From Phycisphaerae bacterium (lineage in GTDB: Bacteria > Planctomycetota > Phycisphaerae > Phycisphaerales > SM1A02), in NCBI GenBank assembly GCA_002862305.1, contig PKCS01000073.1, positions 1-54,367 on the forward strand: 54,367 nucleotides of DNA, read 5' to 3'. Below are positions 25,528-35,090 of this stretch, piece after piece. Below the pieces are notes generated by a model. That model was not told where the DNA came from and did no database searches. It saw nothing but the letters and a program-made list of their open reading frames with translations. How positions within the stretch are numbered: the stretch's first letter is position 1; each line of letters starts with the position of its first letter. The position numbers and the translations under genes were made by a program.

Positions 25528-27618
25528 ATGAGCGAGCGCCGATTCGAGCTCAGGAGTGACTTCGAACCCACCGGTGACCAGCCGGGGGCGATCGAGGAGC
25601 TGACCAACGGAGTCCTGGAGGGACGCACGCACCAGACCCTGCTGGGCGCCACGGGTACCGGCAAGACCTTCACGATGGCCAACATCATCGAGCGGACCCG
25701 CAAGCCCACCCTGATCATCAGCCACAACAAGACCCTCGCGGCCCAGCTCTTCGAGGAGATGCGGGAGCTCTTCCCGGACAACGCGGTCTGCTACTTCGTG
25801 AGCTACTACGACTACTACCAGCCGGAGGCGTACATCCCCCAGCGGGACATCTACATCGAGAAGGACGCCTCGCGGAACGCGGACCTCGACCGGCTCCGGC
25901 TGGCCGCGACCAGCAACCTGCTCAGCCGGGAGGACGTCATCGTCATCTCCAGCGTCTCGTGCCTCTACGGGCTCGGCTCCCCCGATGCCTACGCGAACCG
26001 GGTCATCCACCTGCAGAAGGGTGCGAACCTCGACCGCAGGGAGTTCCTTCTGGGACTGTCCGAGATGCAGTACCAGCGGAACGACTACGAGCCTGAGCGG
26101 GGCAACTTCAGGGTGAAGGGCGACTGCATCGAGGTGTACCCGGCCTACGAGCAGTACGGGGTCAGGCTGGACCTCTTCGGGGACGAGATCGAGTCACTCC
26201 AGCTGTTCGACCCCCTGACCGGGGAGCTCCTCGCGGAGGAGCACAACGTCTACATCTTCCCCGCGGTCCACTACGTGATGCCGGAGGAACAGAAGGAGCA
26301 GGCCCTCGACCAGATCCGTGAGGAACTCGACCAGACCGTGGTGTCGCTGAAGTCGCAGGGCAAGCTCCTGGAGGCGCAGAGGCTGCTGGGACGGACGAGG
26401 TACGACCTGGAGATGATCCAGGAGGTCGGCTACTGCTCGGGCATCGAGAACTACGCGAGGTTCTTCGACGGGCGCGAGCGGGGCAGCCGGGCGTTCTGCC
26501 TGCTCGACTACTTCCGGGCGATGCCCGAGCGGAAGCGTGACGACTGGCTGGTGATGATCGACGAGTCCCACGTGACCATCCCGCAGATCCGGGGGATGTT
26601 CCACGGGGACCAGGCCCGGAAGCGCACGCTGGTGGAACACGGGTTCCGGCTGCCCAGCGCCCTCGACAACCGTCCGATCACCCTCGACGAATTCGAGGAG
26701 ATCGTCCCGAGGTCGATCTACGTCTCGGCGACCCCCGCACCCTACGAGCTCGAGAAGAGCGAGGGACACGTGGTCGAGCAGGTGATCAGGCCCACCGGAC
26801 TGGTCGACCCCCCCATCGAGATCAAGCCCGCGCGCGGGCAGGTCCCGGACCTGGTGGAGGAGGCCCGCCGCCGTGCGGAGCGCGGCGAACGGGTTCTGGT
26901 GACCGCCCTCACCAAGAAGCTCTGCGAGGACCTCGCGCACTACCTCGAGAAGGAGGGGCTGCAGGTCCGCTACCTCCACAGCGAGATCGACACCCTGGAC
27001 CGACTGGACATCCTCGCGGACCTGAGGTCGGGTGCGTTCGACGTGCTGGTCGGGGTCAACCTGCTTAGGGAGGGCCTCGACCTCCCCGAGGTCTCCCTGG
27101 TCTGCATCCTGGACGCCGACAAGCAGGGCTTCCTGAGATCGCAGTCCAGCCTGATCCAGACCATGGGCCGGGCGGCGAGGAACGCCAATTCGGAGGCGAT
27201 CCTCTACGCGGACACCGTCACCGAGCAGATGCAGAACGCGATCGACGAGGTGGAGCGCAGGCGCACCCTCCAGCTCGCGTACAACGAGGAGCACGGGATC
27301 ACCCCCACCACCATCCAGAAGGCGATTCGCCGGGGCATCGACCAGGAACTCTCCGCGCACCGCACCGCCAACGAGGCGGTCGGGAAGCGCGAGGAATCGA
27401 AGGTGGAGATCGACGATCGCGTCAAGCAGCTCGAGGAGCGGATGCTCGAGGCGGCGGACCAGCTCGACTTCGAGCTGGCCGCGGAGCTCCGGGATCGCGT
27501 GGAGGAACTGCTGAATCCGGGATCCGGTCCGGTGGAGCAGGTGAAGACCAAGGCCGGCACCCCGGGGTCGCGGGTGGGTCGGACCGGCCGGAAGCGCAAG
27601 GGTCGTTCAGTCGAGTGA
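25528..27618 (+). CDS. uvrB: Excinuclease ABC subunit UvrB
   Basis: A 696-residue nucleotide excision repair helicase. It shows FEPTGDQPGAIEEL, Walker A LLGATGTGKTFTMAN, the beta-hairpin YYDYYQPEAYIPQRDIYIEKD, helicase motif II VMIDESHVTIPQ, motif VSATPAPYEL, motif V/VI GVNLLREGLDLPEVSLVCILDADKQG and QTMGRAARN, and the C-terminal UVR motif DQLDFELAAELRDRVEELL that binds UvrC. The length is typical. AAGGAGCAGG precedes the ATG, 11 bp after the permease stop, so uvrB is probably co-transcribed with gcvH and the ABC pair. uvrA lies just downstream under its own promoter. Confidence 0.98.
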   Translation: MSERRFELRSDFEPTGDQPGAIEELTNGVLEGRTHQTLLGATGTGKTFTMANIIERTRKPTLIISHNKTLAAQLFEEMRELFPDNAVCYFVSYYDYYQPEAYIPQRDIYIEKDASRNADLDRLRLAATSNLLSREDVIVISSVSCLYGLGSPDAYANRVIHLQKGANLDRREFLLGLSEMQYQRNDYEPERGNFRVKGDCIEVYPAYEQYGVRLDLFGDEIESLQLFDPLTGELLAEEHNVYIFPAVHYVMPEEQKEQALDQIREELDQTVVSLKSQGKLLEAQRLLGRTRYDLEMIQEVGYCSGIENYARFFDGRERGSRAFCLLDYFRAMPERKRDDWLVMIDESHVTIPQIRGMFHGDQARKRTLVEHGFRLPSALDNRPITLDEFEEIVPRSIYVSATPAPYELEKSEGHVVEQVIRPTGLVDPPIEIKPARGQVPDLVEEARRRAERGERVLVTALTKKLCEDLAHYLEKEGLQVRYLHSEIDTLDRLDILADLRSGAFDVLVGVNLLREGLDLPEVSLVCILDADKQGFLRSQSSLIQTMGRAARNANSEAILYADTVTEQMQNAIDEVERRRTLQLAYNEEHGITPTTIQKAIRRGIDQELSAHRTANEAVGKREESKVEIDDRVKQLEERMLEAADQLDFELAAELRDRVEELLNPGSGPVEQVKTKAGTPGSRVGRTGRKRKGRSVE

Positions 27619-27628
27619 GGTGTCGGAC

Positions 27629-27841
27629 TCAGCGGGAGCCGGAGGGGGCGCGCAGCTTGATCCGGTCGATTCGGAGGGACCGCTCGTCCAGCACCGGCGG
27701 GGATGCCGGGTCGGTGGCAGGCCCGGTGGCGCCCGGGACCCCGGGACCCGGGACGGCGACCATGGCCCCCACGGGGTCGACCACGCCGGGGGCGGGCCTG
27801 GGATGCCCGGTGGACGGCTTGTTGATCGTGGTGGTGGTCAT
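27629..27841 (-). CDS. Small Pro/Gly-rich hypothetical protein
   Basis: A 70-residue open frame (MTTTTINKPSTGHPRPAPGV... ending DERSLRIDRIKLRAPSGSR) antisense to no other gene, between uvrB and uvrA. Almost every third codon position is G or C, including ACC, AAC, AAG and ATC codons, matching the real genes here and not expected of shadow frames. The middle is Pro/Gly/Ala-rich and probably disordered; the C-terminus is charged and may form an amphipathic strand or helix. No family recognised. The ATG has only a distant GAGGA upstream. If it is not real, 27619-28002 is a 384-bp non-coding gap. Confidence 0.5.
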   Translation of the reverse strand: MTTTTINKPSTGHPRPAPGVVDPVGAMVAVPGPGVPGATGPATDPASPPVLDERSLRIDRIKLRAPSGSR

Positions 27842-27974
27842 GGTTTCGTACCGGGTCCTCGTTGGCCAGCCTAGGACGTGATGGGTGGCAACTGACGGGT
27901 CACATCGGGTTTTCGAGCAAATCCACTGCTGTTTTTCCTGCATTGGGGATTGGACCCCCGAACCACCCAGTCCG

Positions 27975-27980
27975 TAGAAT
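27975..27980 (+). promoter_or_regulatory. Putative -10 element of uvrA
   Basis: TAGAAT 22 bp before the ATG, with TTGGAC 19 bp upstream as a possible -35. A LexA-type site is not seen. Confidence 0.45.
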
Positions 27981-28002
27981 CCCCCCTCAAGTGAGCAAGG
28001 CG

Positions 28003-30903
28003 ATGGCCAAGAAGTCCCAGAACCAGACGATCAGGATCCGGGGGGCGCGGGAACACAACCTGCGTGGCATCGACGTGGAGCTGCCTCGGGACGAGCTCCT
28101 GGTGGTGACCGGGGTCTCTGGTTCCGGTAAAAGCTCGCTCGCCTTCGACACGATCTTCGCCGAGGGCCAGCGGAAGTACATGGAGTCCCTCAGCGCCTAC
28201 GCCCGGCAGTTCCTCGACCAGATGCAGAAGCCCGACATCGAGTCGATCGAGGGGCTCCCCCCCACCATCGCGATCCACCAGCGGGCGAGCGGCCACAACC
28301 CCCGGTCCACGGTGGCCACCACCACCGAGATATGGGACTACCTCCGGCTGCTCTTCGCCAGGTGCGGGACCCCCACCTGCTGGCATCGGTCGGGGCGAAA
28401 GGTCTGCGGGAGGGAGATCTCGGCCACCAGTGCGAGCCAGATCGTCGAGGCGATCATCGACGGCTTCGAGGGACGACGCGTGCAGCTGTGCGCCCCGGTG
28501 GTCCGCTCCCGGAAGGGCTTCCACCGGGAGGTCATCGAATCCCTGCAGAAGCAGGGATTCGTCCGGGCCCGGGTCGACGGGGAGGTCGTCGACCTCCGGG
28601 AGGTCCTGCTGGTCGAGGGCGAGAATCCCCTCGGGCTCGGGCGCTACGAGATGCACGACATCGAGGCGGTGGTCGACCGGATCAGGATCGAGAAGTCCGA
28701 TCGCCAGCGGGTGGTGGAGAGCGTGGAGACCGCGCTCCAGACCGGCGAGGGCTCCCTGATGGTGCTGGCCGAGACCACCGACGGTGGCTGGTCCGAGCAC
28801 CGCTTCAGCGATCGATTCGCATGCCCCGACCACCCCGACCACAGCCTCGAGTCGATCGAGCCGAGGCTGTTCTCGTTCAATTCTCCGCATGGCGCCTGCG
28901 GTGAATGCTCCGGACTGGGGACGATCCTCGAGTTCGACGAGGACCTGGTGGTTCCCGATCGCTCGAAGCCGATCGCGGAGGCCGTGGATCCGTGGCGGAG
29001 GAACGGCAAGCGGATGAACATCTGGTACGGACGGCAGATGCGTCGTTTCCTGGACAACGCGGGCATCGACCGGACCACGCCGTTCTCCGACGTCCCGGAG
29101 GACGTCACGAGGATCCTGTTCTCGGGGACCACCGCGAGCGACGAGAAGCGGCTCGGCTTCAAGTTCATGGGGGTGATCCCCAACCTGAGGCGCCGGATCG
29201 AGGAGACCGAGAGCGACCAGGTCCGGGAGCGGCTGCACGGGTACACCACCTCGATCCCCTGCCCCAGGTGCAGGGGGGCGAGGCTTCGACCCGCCTCCCT
29301 CGCGGTGCAGCTCCGCTCCGGGAAGCGGGTCGCCAACATCGCGGAGATGGCCGCGATGACCATCCGCGAGGCGACCGAGTTCATCGGATCGATCTCCATG
29401 GACCGGGAACGGACCCGGATCGCCGAGCCGATCCTCCGCGAGATCGCGGCGCGGCTGGGGTTCCTCGAGTCGGTGGGACTCGGGTACCTCACCCTGGACC
29501 GCTCGAGCTCCACGCTGTCCGGCGGGGAGGCGCAGCGGATCCGGCTCGCCACCCAGGTGGGCAGCGGACTGGTGGGCGTCTGCTACGTGCTGGACGAACC
29601 GACCATCGGGCTGCACGCCCGGGACAACGACCGGTTGATCAGGACCCTGCGGCACCTCAGCGACATCGGCAACACGGTGGTGGTGGTCGAACACGACGAG
29701 TCGATGATGCGGGCCGCCGACCAGGTCCTGGACATCGGGCCCGGCCCGGGACGGCACGGGGGGACGGTCGTCGCGCAAGGGACCCTGGAGGAGATCTCCC
29801 AGATCCCCGAGTCGATCACGGGAGCGTTCCTCTCGGGACGGGAGACCATCGAGGTGCCCTCCGAACGCCGGGTGCTCGACGTCGAGGACGCCATCAGGAT
29901 CGAGGGTGCGGCGGAGCACAATCTCAAGAAGATCGACGTCGACGTCCCCCTCGGCGGCATCGTCTGCGTGACCGGGGTCTCGGGTTCGGGCAAGTCCACC
30001 CTGGTCAACGACATCCTGCTGAGGTCCGCCCAGCGCGAGGTCACCGGGTCGAGGGTGGTCCCGGGCACGGTGGGTGCGATCACGGGCTTCGAGGAGATCG
30101 ACCGGATCGTGGAGGTCGACCAGTCGCCGATCGGCCGGACCCCGCGATCGAATCCCGCCACCTACACGGGGATCCTCGACGACATCCGGAAGCTGTTCGC
30201 CCAGGCCGCGGAATCGAAGATCCGCGGGTACCAGCCCGGCCGCTTCAGCTTCAACGTCAAGGGAGGCCGGTGCGAGGCGTGCCAGGGACAGGGCGTCCGG
30301 CGCATCGAGATGCACTTCCTCCCCGACGTGTTCGTCACCTGCGAGGAATGCAACGGCCTCCGATACAACCGGGAGACCCTCGAGGTGAAGTTCCGCGGCA
30401 AGAACATCGCCGACGTGCTCTCCATGACGGTCGAGGAGGCGGTCGACTTCTTCGATGCGCACCGCAAGGTCCACAGGATGCTGGAATGCGTCCGGGACGT
30501 CGGACTCGGGTACCTCGAGCTGGGACAGCCCTCCACCACGCTCTCCGGGGGCGAGGCGCAGCGGGTCAAGCTCGCCTCCGAGCTGGGGACCGCGACCCAG
30601 GGGCACACCCTCTACGTGCTCGACGAACCCACCACCGGCCTCCATTTCGCCGACGTCAAGAAGCTCCTGGACGTGATGCAGCGACTGGCCGACAACGACA
30701 ACTCGCTGATCGTGATCGAGCACAACCTGGACGTGATCAAGTGCGCCGACTGGATCATCGACCTGGGACCCGAGGGAGGGTCCGGAGGAGGCGAGGTCAT
30801 CGCGACCGGGATGCCCGAGGACATCACCGAATTCGAGGAGAGCCATACCGGCAGGTTCCTGCTCCCGATCCTCGAGGCCGCCCCCGTCGAGGAGACGGTC
30901 TGA
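28003..30903 (+). CDS. uvrA: Excinuclease ABC subunit UvrA
   Basis: A 966-residue damage-recognition ATPase with two ABC modules. Walker A sites are [10 protein letters not shown] (about 37-46) and [10 protein letters not shown] in the second half; both signatures are present ([30 protein letters not shown]) with Walker [14 protein letters not shown] and [13 protein letters not shown]. The second zinc site is the standard CEAC...CEEC in [20 protein letters not shown]. The first reads ACPDHP...GACGEC, so its first pair is C-x2-H rather than C-x2-C. ATG 28003 ([20 protein letters not shown]) is preferred; GTG 27991 is an alternative. It lies next to uvrB but probably has its own promoter. Confidence 0.98.
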   Translation: MAKKSQNQTIRIRGAREHNLRGIDVELPRDELLVVTGVSGSGKSSLAFDTIFAEGQRKYMESLSAYARQFLDQMQKPDIESIEGLPPTIAIHQRASGHNPRSTVATTTEIWDYLRLLFARCGTPTCWHRSGRKVCGREISATSASQIVEAIIDGFEGRRVQLCAPVVRSRKGFHREVIESLQKQGFVRARVDGEVVDLREVLLVEGENPLGLGRYEMHDIEAVVDRIRIEKSDRQRVVESVETALQTGEGSLMVLAETTDGGWSEHRFSDRFACPDHPDHSLESIEPRLFSFNSPHGACGECSGLGTILEFDEDLVVPDRSKPIAEAVDPWRRNGKRMNIWYGRQMRRFLDNAGIDRTTPFSDVPEDVTRILFSGTTASDEKRLGFKFMGVIPNLRRRIEETESDQVRERLHGYTTSIPCPRCRGARLRPASLAVQLRSGKRVANIAEMAAMTIREATEFIGSISMDRERTRIAEPILREIAARLGFLESVGLGYLTLDRSSSTLSGGEAQRIRLATQVGSGLVGVCYVLDEPTIGLHARDNDRLIRTLRHLSDIGNTVVVVEHDESMMRAADQVLDIGPGPGRHGGTVVAQGTLEEISQIPESITGAFLSGRETIEVPSERRVLDVEDAIRIEGAAEHNLKKIDVDVPLGGIVCVTGVSGSGKSTLVNDILLRSAQREVTGSRVVPGTVGAITGFEEIDRIVEVDQSPIGRTPRSNPATYTGILDDIRKLFAQAAESKIRGYQPGRFSFNVKGGRCEACQGQGVRRIEMHFLPDVFVTCEECNGLRYNRETLEVKFRGKNIADVLSMTVEEAVDFFDAHRKVHRMLECVRDVGLGYLELGQPSTTLSGGEAQRVKLASELGTATQGHTLYVLDEPTTGLHFADVKKLLDVMQRLADNDNSLIVIEHNLDVIKCADWIIDLGPEGGSGGGEVIATGMPEDITEFEESHTGRFLLPILEAAPVEETV

Positions 30904-30922
30904 GGGTCGATCCGCACCGACT

Positions 30923-32401
30923 TCAATTGCACAGGGTCGGTTCGGCCACCAGCGGTGGGAGCGCGCCGCGGCGGCGCAGGGCGTACACCAGGACGTCGGG
31001 TTCCGGAGCGGCCAGCGGGCGCTCGGTGAAGGGCACCGACCTGAAGAATCCCGAGTTCTGGAGGAATGACCGAAGCCCGGAGGGGGTGAAGTGGCCGATC
31101 TGGCGGGGCTGGTGCAGCTGCGCCTCCGGGGAACGCCACCTCGCGACCAGCACCAGCGTTCCCGCCTCGGACAGGAGCCGATCCAGCTCGGCCAGCAACC
31201 GGATGGGATTGGGGTGTCGTTCGAGCACCCGGTCGACGAGCACCAGGTCGAGGGAATGGTCCGGCAGGTCGACCGAGGAGAGGTTCTCGACCAGTGCGGG
31301 CACGCGGTGGTCGGGGGCGACGGATCGCAGCCTCTGTCCCGCGACGTGGGCATCGAGACGGTCCTCGATGCCGGTCACCAGGATCCCGCGGCCGGCGAGG
31401 ATCGTCTCCATGCGACCGTCGCCCGCACCGAGCGCGGCGATCCGGAGGGGGCGCCCCGGGACCACCAGCCCCTCCATGAGCCGGACCCGGTTCTCCAGCT
31501 CCTCGGCCGGGGGGTCGATCCCGCCGGAGAGCATGCGCGGGTCGAGGTCGGCGATCGGGACCAACTGGGCCCCGAGGCGGGAACGCATCCGGTCGATGTC
31601 CGGACACAGCCGGTCGAACCCCCACTTGTCCCGGAACGCCTCGAGGGAATCGCGGATGCCCTCCGGGGCATCGCTGCGGGAGGACCGGTCCGCACGAAGT
31701 CGGTGTCGGTGCTCGTAGCGCAGTCCTGGCTCGGTGAGGAGGCGCCATCCCGCCTGCCTCAGGCGAATGGTCAGGTCGATGGTCTGGCCACGGAGGATCG
31801 ACTCGTCGTAGGGACCGACCTCCTCGAAGGCCGAACGGCGCATGACGTGGAAGCAGCCCATCACGTGGTCCGGCTCGAACGGATCGTGGTCGACGGGTCG
31901 CTCGAGCCCGGCCCCGAGGTGCTGGTACCCGTGGGGGTGGAAGAGGAGGTCACCGAGGCCGAGGACCGAGCCCGCGGGATCAAGCTGGCACCCGCCGAGC
32001 AACCCCAGTCGCTCGTCGGCGGTGAAGCGGCCGAGCGCCCCGTCCAGCCAGTCGTCGGCGCCGAGGACGATGTCCCCGTCGAACCTGAACACGATCGGTG
32101 CGGAGGTCGATGCCATCAGCCGGTTGAGCACGCGGGAGAGCACGCCGCAGTGCTCGAGCTCGACCAGTCGGCAGGCCGGGTGGCCGGCCGCGGAGATCCG
32201 GCCCACCCACCTCCGGGCGGTCTCGAGCGAGTCGTCGGTCGAGCCGTCGTCGGCGACGAGGACCTCGGTGCGGGAAAGGGCCCGACCGAGGGTGCGCTCG
32301 ATGGAGGCCAGGAGGTCGCCCAGCAGGTCGGTCGAGCGATCGCGGGCGCTCTGCCGCCCGTTGTTGAAGTTGGGGATGATGATCGAGGCCTCGGGGGACA
32401 C
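30923..32401 (-). CDS. Glycosyltransferase family 2 - methyltransferase fusion protein
   Basis: A 492-residue two-domain protein. The N-terminal GT-A domain has ASIIIPNFNNG, VLVADDGSTDDSLETA, a DxD-like FRFDGDIVLG and a C-terminal GCFHVMRRSAFEEVGPYDE acceptor-side motif. From about residue 300 a Rossmann-like methyltransferase begins (LRIAALGAGDGRMETIL, motif I) with ENLSSVDLPDHSLDLVLVDRVLERH (motif IV region) and LLSEAGTLVLVARW, typical of class I SAM enzymes. Acting together they may extend and cap a glycan, but the substrate is unknown. It starts at GTG with GAGGAG 7 bp upstream. No capsule or LPS genes flank it. Confidence 0.82.
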   Translation of the reverse strand: MSPEASIIIPNFNNGRQSARDRSTDLLGDLLASIERTLGRALSRTEVLVADDGSTDDSLETARRWVGRISAAGHPACRLVELEHCGVLSRVLNRLMASTSAPIVFRFDGDIVLGADDWLDGALGRFTADERLGLLGGCQLDPAGSVLGLGDLLFHPHGYQHLGAGLERPVDHDPFEPDHVMGCFHVMRRSAFEEVGPYDESILRGQTIDLTIRLRQAGWRLLTEPGLRYEHRHRLRADRSSRSDAPEGIRDSLEAFRDKWGFDRLCPDIDRMRSRLGAQLVPIADLDPRMLSGGIDPPAEELENRVRLMEGLVVPGRPLRIAALGAGDGRMETILAGRGILVTGIEDRLDAHVAGQRLRSVAPDHRVPALVENLSSVDLPDHSLDLVLVDRVLERHPNPIRLLAELDRLLSEAGTLVLVARWRSPEAQLHQPRQIGHFTPSGLRSFLQNSGFFRSVPFTERPLAAPEPDVLVYALRRRGALPPLVAEPTLCN

Positions 32402-32463
32402 GGGTGCTCCTCAGTGGGATGGTTTACCTTGCCAAGACGCGGGTTTGGAACGATGATCGACCC

Positions 32464-32883
32464 ATGCACGATGACTCGAAGATAGCCCTGCGGGTCCTGA
32501 TGATGCCCAGCGACACCAACCACGAAGGCACGATCTTCGGCGGGGTGATCCTCAGCCACATCGACCAGGCGGCGTACGTCGAGGCCCGGCACCACGGGGT
32601 GCATCGCTGGGTGACCGCGGCAGTGGATCGGGTCGACTTCCTCCAACCGGTGTTCATGGGGGACATCGTAAGCTACTGGACCCGCACCACCAGGAAGGGA
32701 ACCAGCAGCGTCACGGTGAACGTGGAGGTGATGGCGCAACGCCATGCGACCGGCCACAGCTGCAAGGTCACCACCGCGGAGCTGGTGATGGTGGCCATGG
32801 GACCGGAGGGCAGGCCACGGCCCTACTCCGACGTCGATCCCTTCGAGGAGCCGCCCGCGACGGATGGCGGGGCGGGTCGATGA
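32464..32883 (+). CDS. Acyl-CoA thioesterase, hotdog fold (YciA type)
   Basis: A 139-residue hotdog-fold protein. The diagnostic stretch MMPSDTNHEGTIFGGVILSHIDQAAYVEA (13-41) contains the N-x-x-G-x-I-F-G-G-x-x-L...D signature, with D34 the likely catalytic acid. VDRVDFLQPVFMGDIVSYW and VNVEVMAQR complete the fold. It should hydrolyse short or medium acyl-CoAs. The ATG at 32464 was preferred over an in-frame start upstream because similarity begins here. It is divergent from the glycosyltransferase fusion and 34 bp before the formyltransferase gene. Confidence 0.88.
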   Translation: MHDDSKIALRVLMMPSDTNHEGTIFGGVILSHIDQAAYVEARHHGVHRWVTAAVDRVDFLQPVFMGDIVSYWTRTTRKGTSSVTVNVEVMAQRHATGHSCKVTTAELVMVAMGPEGRPRPYSDVDPFEEPPATDGGAGR

Positions 32884-32917
32884 GGCGCCTCGCGACCCCC
32901 CCGACCGGTGACGACCG

Positions 32918-33532
32918 ATGAGTGCTCGCAATCTGAGGGCGGCCGCGCTGATCTCCGGAGGGGGCAGGACGGTGGCCTCGCTGGTGCAATCGATCGAGTG
33001 CGAGGGGATCCCGGTCGATCTGGACCTGGTCATCGCCCACGACGAGGCACTCGAGGGGGTCCGCCGCTGCCGGGAGCTCGGGATCCGGGTCGAGGTGGTG
33101 CCGGGACCCCCGGGAGTCCGGACCAGCGACCGGATGGACGAGATCCTGGTGGAACACGGGACCGACCTGCTGTGCCTGTGCGGCTACCTGAGGCGGTTCC
33201 GGGTGGAGCCCCTCTGGCGGGACCGGGTGATGAACATCCACCCCGCGCTCCTGCCCGAGTTCGGGGGCAGGGGGATGTACGGGGACCACGTCCACCGGGC
33301 GGTGCTGGAGGCGGGACGAACCCGGACCGGGTGCACCGTCCACTGGGTCGACGAGGAATACGACCACGGCGACCACATCCTCCAGAAGACCTGCCAGGTC
33401 GAACCCGACGACACCCTCGAGTCGCTGGCCGAGCGGGTGTTCGCCCTCGAGTGCCGAGCCTATCCCGAGGCGGTGAAGTCGGTGGCCGACGAACTGATCG
33501 AGAGGGTTCACGCCGGGCTGGACCAGGCATGA
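32918..33532 (+). CDS. purN: Phosphoribosylglycinamide formyltransferase (PurN-like)
   Basis: A 204-residue formyltransferase. The catalytic triad of the family is present: N106 and H108 in [11 protein letters not shown] and D149 in [13 protein letters not shown], the loop that activates 10-formyltetrahydrofolate. CLCGYLRRF matches the family's strand before the catalytic loop. The phosphate-binding loop reads [12 protein letters not shown] where PurN usually has SGxGSNxxA, so substrate binding may be altered; a different formyltransferase is possible. The ATG has little upstream support (GACCGATG). The gene overlaps the next by 4 bp (ATGA). Confidence 0.85.
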   Translation: MSARNLRAAALISGGGRTVASLVQSIECEGIPVDLDLVIAHDEALEGVRRCRELGIRVEVVPGPPGVRTSDRMDEILVEHGTDLLCLCGYLRRFRVEPLWRDRVMNIHPALLPEFGGRGMYGDHVHRAVLEAGRTRTGCTVHWVDEEYDHGDHILQKTCQVEPDDTLESLAERVFALECRAYPEAVKSVADELIERVHAGLDQA

Positions 33533-35040
33533 GGGCGGCCAGGTTCGCAACCATACTCCTCGCCGTCCTGCTCGCGGGTCCCTGCGTGGCACCGGCGTCC
33601 GCCCAGACGGTGAAGCCTTCGCGCGTCGCGCTGGAGCGGCAGATCATCACCGCGTTCGGGCGTGACGACGTCCGTCGGGCGCTGCTGCTCATCGACCGCT
33701 ACCTCGTCCACTGGCCCAACGACGGGAACATGATCTACAACTCGGCCTGCGGTCATGCCCTCAACGGGGATCGGGAACTGGCCGCGGAGCGGCTGCTCGA
33801 GGCGGTCCGCAAGGGATTCCGTGACTTCGACCACATGGAGGCCGACGAGGACCTCAGGTCGATCCGCGACCACGACGTCTTCCTCGCGATCCTGGAGGCG
33901 CGAGAACGGATACGCGAGACCCAGCGGGAGCAACGCCCCGACCCCGGGGAGGGGATCTCGGTCCCGGAGGTCCCGGAGGCGCTGGTGCCACGCTCGGGGC
34001 GCGGTTCCGAGGAGTACGCGGACTGGAAGGCCGCCCACGGGGATCGCTACGTGTTCGAGGAGCTCGAGCAGCAGCGACTCCACGTCGCCTCGACCCTCCC
34101 GCTGGAGGCGCGTCAGGAGATGATGGCGATGCTGAGGAGGCAGGGCGGCTACCTGACCCGCGAGCTCTTCGAATCGGTCCAGCCGGACTGGGTCTTCCTG
34201 CTGGTCCCCTCGCGCGCCGACGCCTCCCGGTTCGACCTGGACTCGAGGACCGCGGGGTGGTACGAGCACTCGAGGCGGATGCTCACCACCGCGGACATCG
34301 GTGCGTCCCTGCGGCACGAGTTCGTGCACGTCCTCCACTGGGGGCACATGGACCGCCTGCAGCAGCAGCACCCGATGTGGATCCAGGAGGGGCTGGCCTC
34401 GCTGTTCGAGGAGTACGAGTTCAGCCGGGACGGGGAGGTGATCCGGTTCAAGCCGAACGAACGGCACAACGTGGTGTACGACATGGTCCGCGGCGGCCAG
34501 AACCCCCCGTGGCGGAGCCTGTTCTCGATGAACACCACCAGGTTCATGAGGGCGGCCAGTCGGCTGTACCCGATGACCCGCTCGATCTTCGAGTACATCG
34601 CGGACCGCGGGATGCTGGCCAGCTGGTACCGGAACCTCACCATGAGCTGGGAACGGGACCCGACCGGGGTCATGGCCACGGAACGGACCTTCGGGGCCCC
34701 GATCGAGGAGGTCGAGCAGGACTGGACGAGGTGGGTCCGGGCCCGCGGCCCCCGGGACGACTCGATCGGCACCGGCGACGCGTCGATCGGGATCCAGGCG
34801 GAGAACGACGTGGACGGCTGCCGGATCACGCTGGTCCACGAGGGAAGCGGGGCCCGTGAGGCGGGGCTCAGGGTCGGGGACGTGATCGTGCGGATCGGTC
34901 CCCGGAGCATCCGCTCGACGCGGGAGCTGATGCTGGAGGTCGCTCGACGAGGGATCGGCGAGATCGTCGTGATCAGGGTCCGCAGGGGCGAGGACTACCT
35001 CGACCTCAGGACCGAGCTCAAGCCCATGCCACGCCAGTGA
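33529..35040 (+). CDS. Secreted zinc metallopeptidase (HExxH) with C-terminal PDZ domain
   Basis: A 503-residue protein with a signal peptide ([20 protein letters not shown], cleaved near residue 26). About 35-130 looks like TPR-type helices. The zinc site is [11 protein letters not shown] (H263, E264, H267), followed by the third-ligand segment [15 protein letters not shown] with E287, the gluzincin arrangement. Residues about 410-500 form a PDZ domain ([27 protein letters not shown]), expected to bind a C-terminal or internal peptide. It probably processes proteins outside the cytoplasm. The start overlaps the purN-like stop codon; family-level identity beyond gluzincin is not certain. Confidence 0.83.
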   Translation: MRAARFATILLAVLLAGPCVAPASAQTVKPSRVALERQIITAFGRDDVRRALLLIDRYLVHWPNDGNMIYNSACGHALNGDRELAAERLLEAVRKGFRDFDHMEADEDLRSIRDHDVFLAILEARERIRETQREQRPDPGEGISVPEVPEALVPRSGRGSEEYADWKAAHGDRYVFEELEQQRLHVASTLPLEARQEMMAMLRRQGGYLTRELFESVQPDWVFLLVPSRADASRFDLDSRTAGWYEHSRRMLTTADIGASLRHEFVHVLHWGHMDRLQQQHPMWIQEGLASLFEEYEFSRDGEVIRFKPNERHNVVYDMVRGGQNPPWRSLFSMNTTRFMRAASRLYPMTRSIFEYIADRGMLASWYRNLTMSWERDPTGVMATERTFGAPIEEVEQDWTRWVRARGPRDDSIGTGDASIGIQAENDVDGCRITLVHEGSGAREAGLRVGDVIVRIGPRSIRSTRELMLEVARRGIGEIVVIRVRRGEDYLDLRTELKPMPRQ

Positions 35041-35076
35041 ACACCGCGCCGGATGGTGCGGACACCGAACCTGCCC

Positions 35077-35082
35077 TAAGAT
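35077..35082 (+). promoter_or_regulatory. Putative -10 element of the DUF502-raiA-ptsN-ptsH operon
   Basis: TAAGAT ending 8 bp before the ATG at 35091, with no Shine-Dalgarno sequence between, so the transcript may be leaderless or nearly so. Confidence 0.45.
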
Positions 35083-35090
35083 GAACCAGA

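Noticed and set aside
27871-31353. A 1160-codon open frame antisense to uvrA
   Set aside because: It mirrors uvrA codons; its composition (Asp, His, Leu, Gly and Arg rich) is the reverse complement of G/C-ending codons, and no family resemblance or ribosome-binding site is seen.
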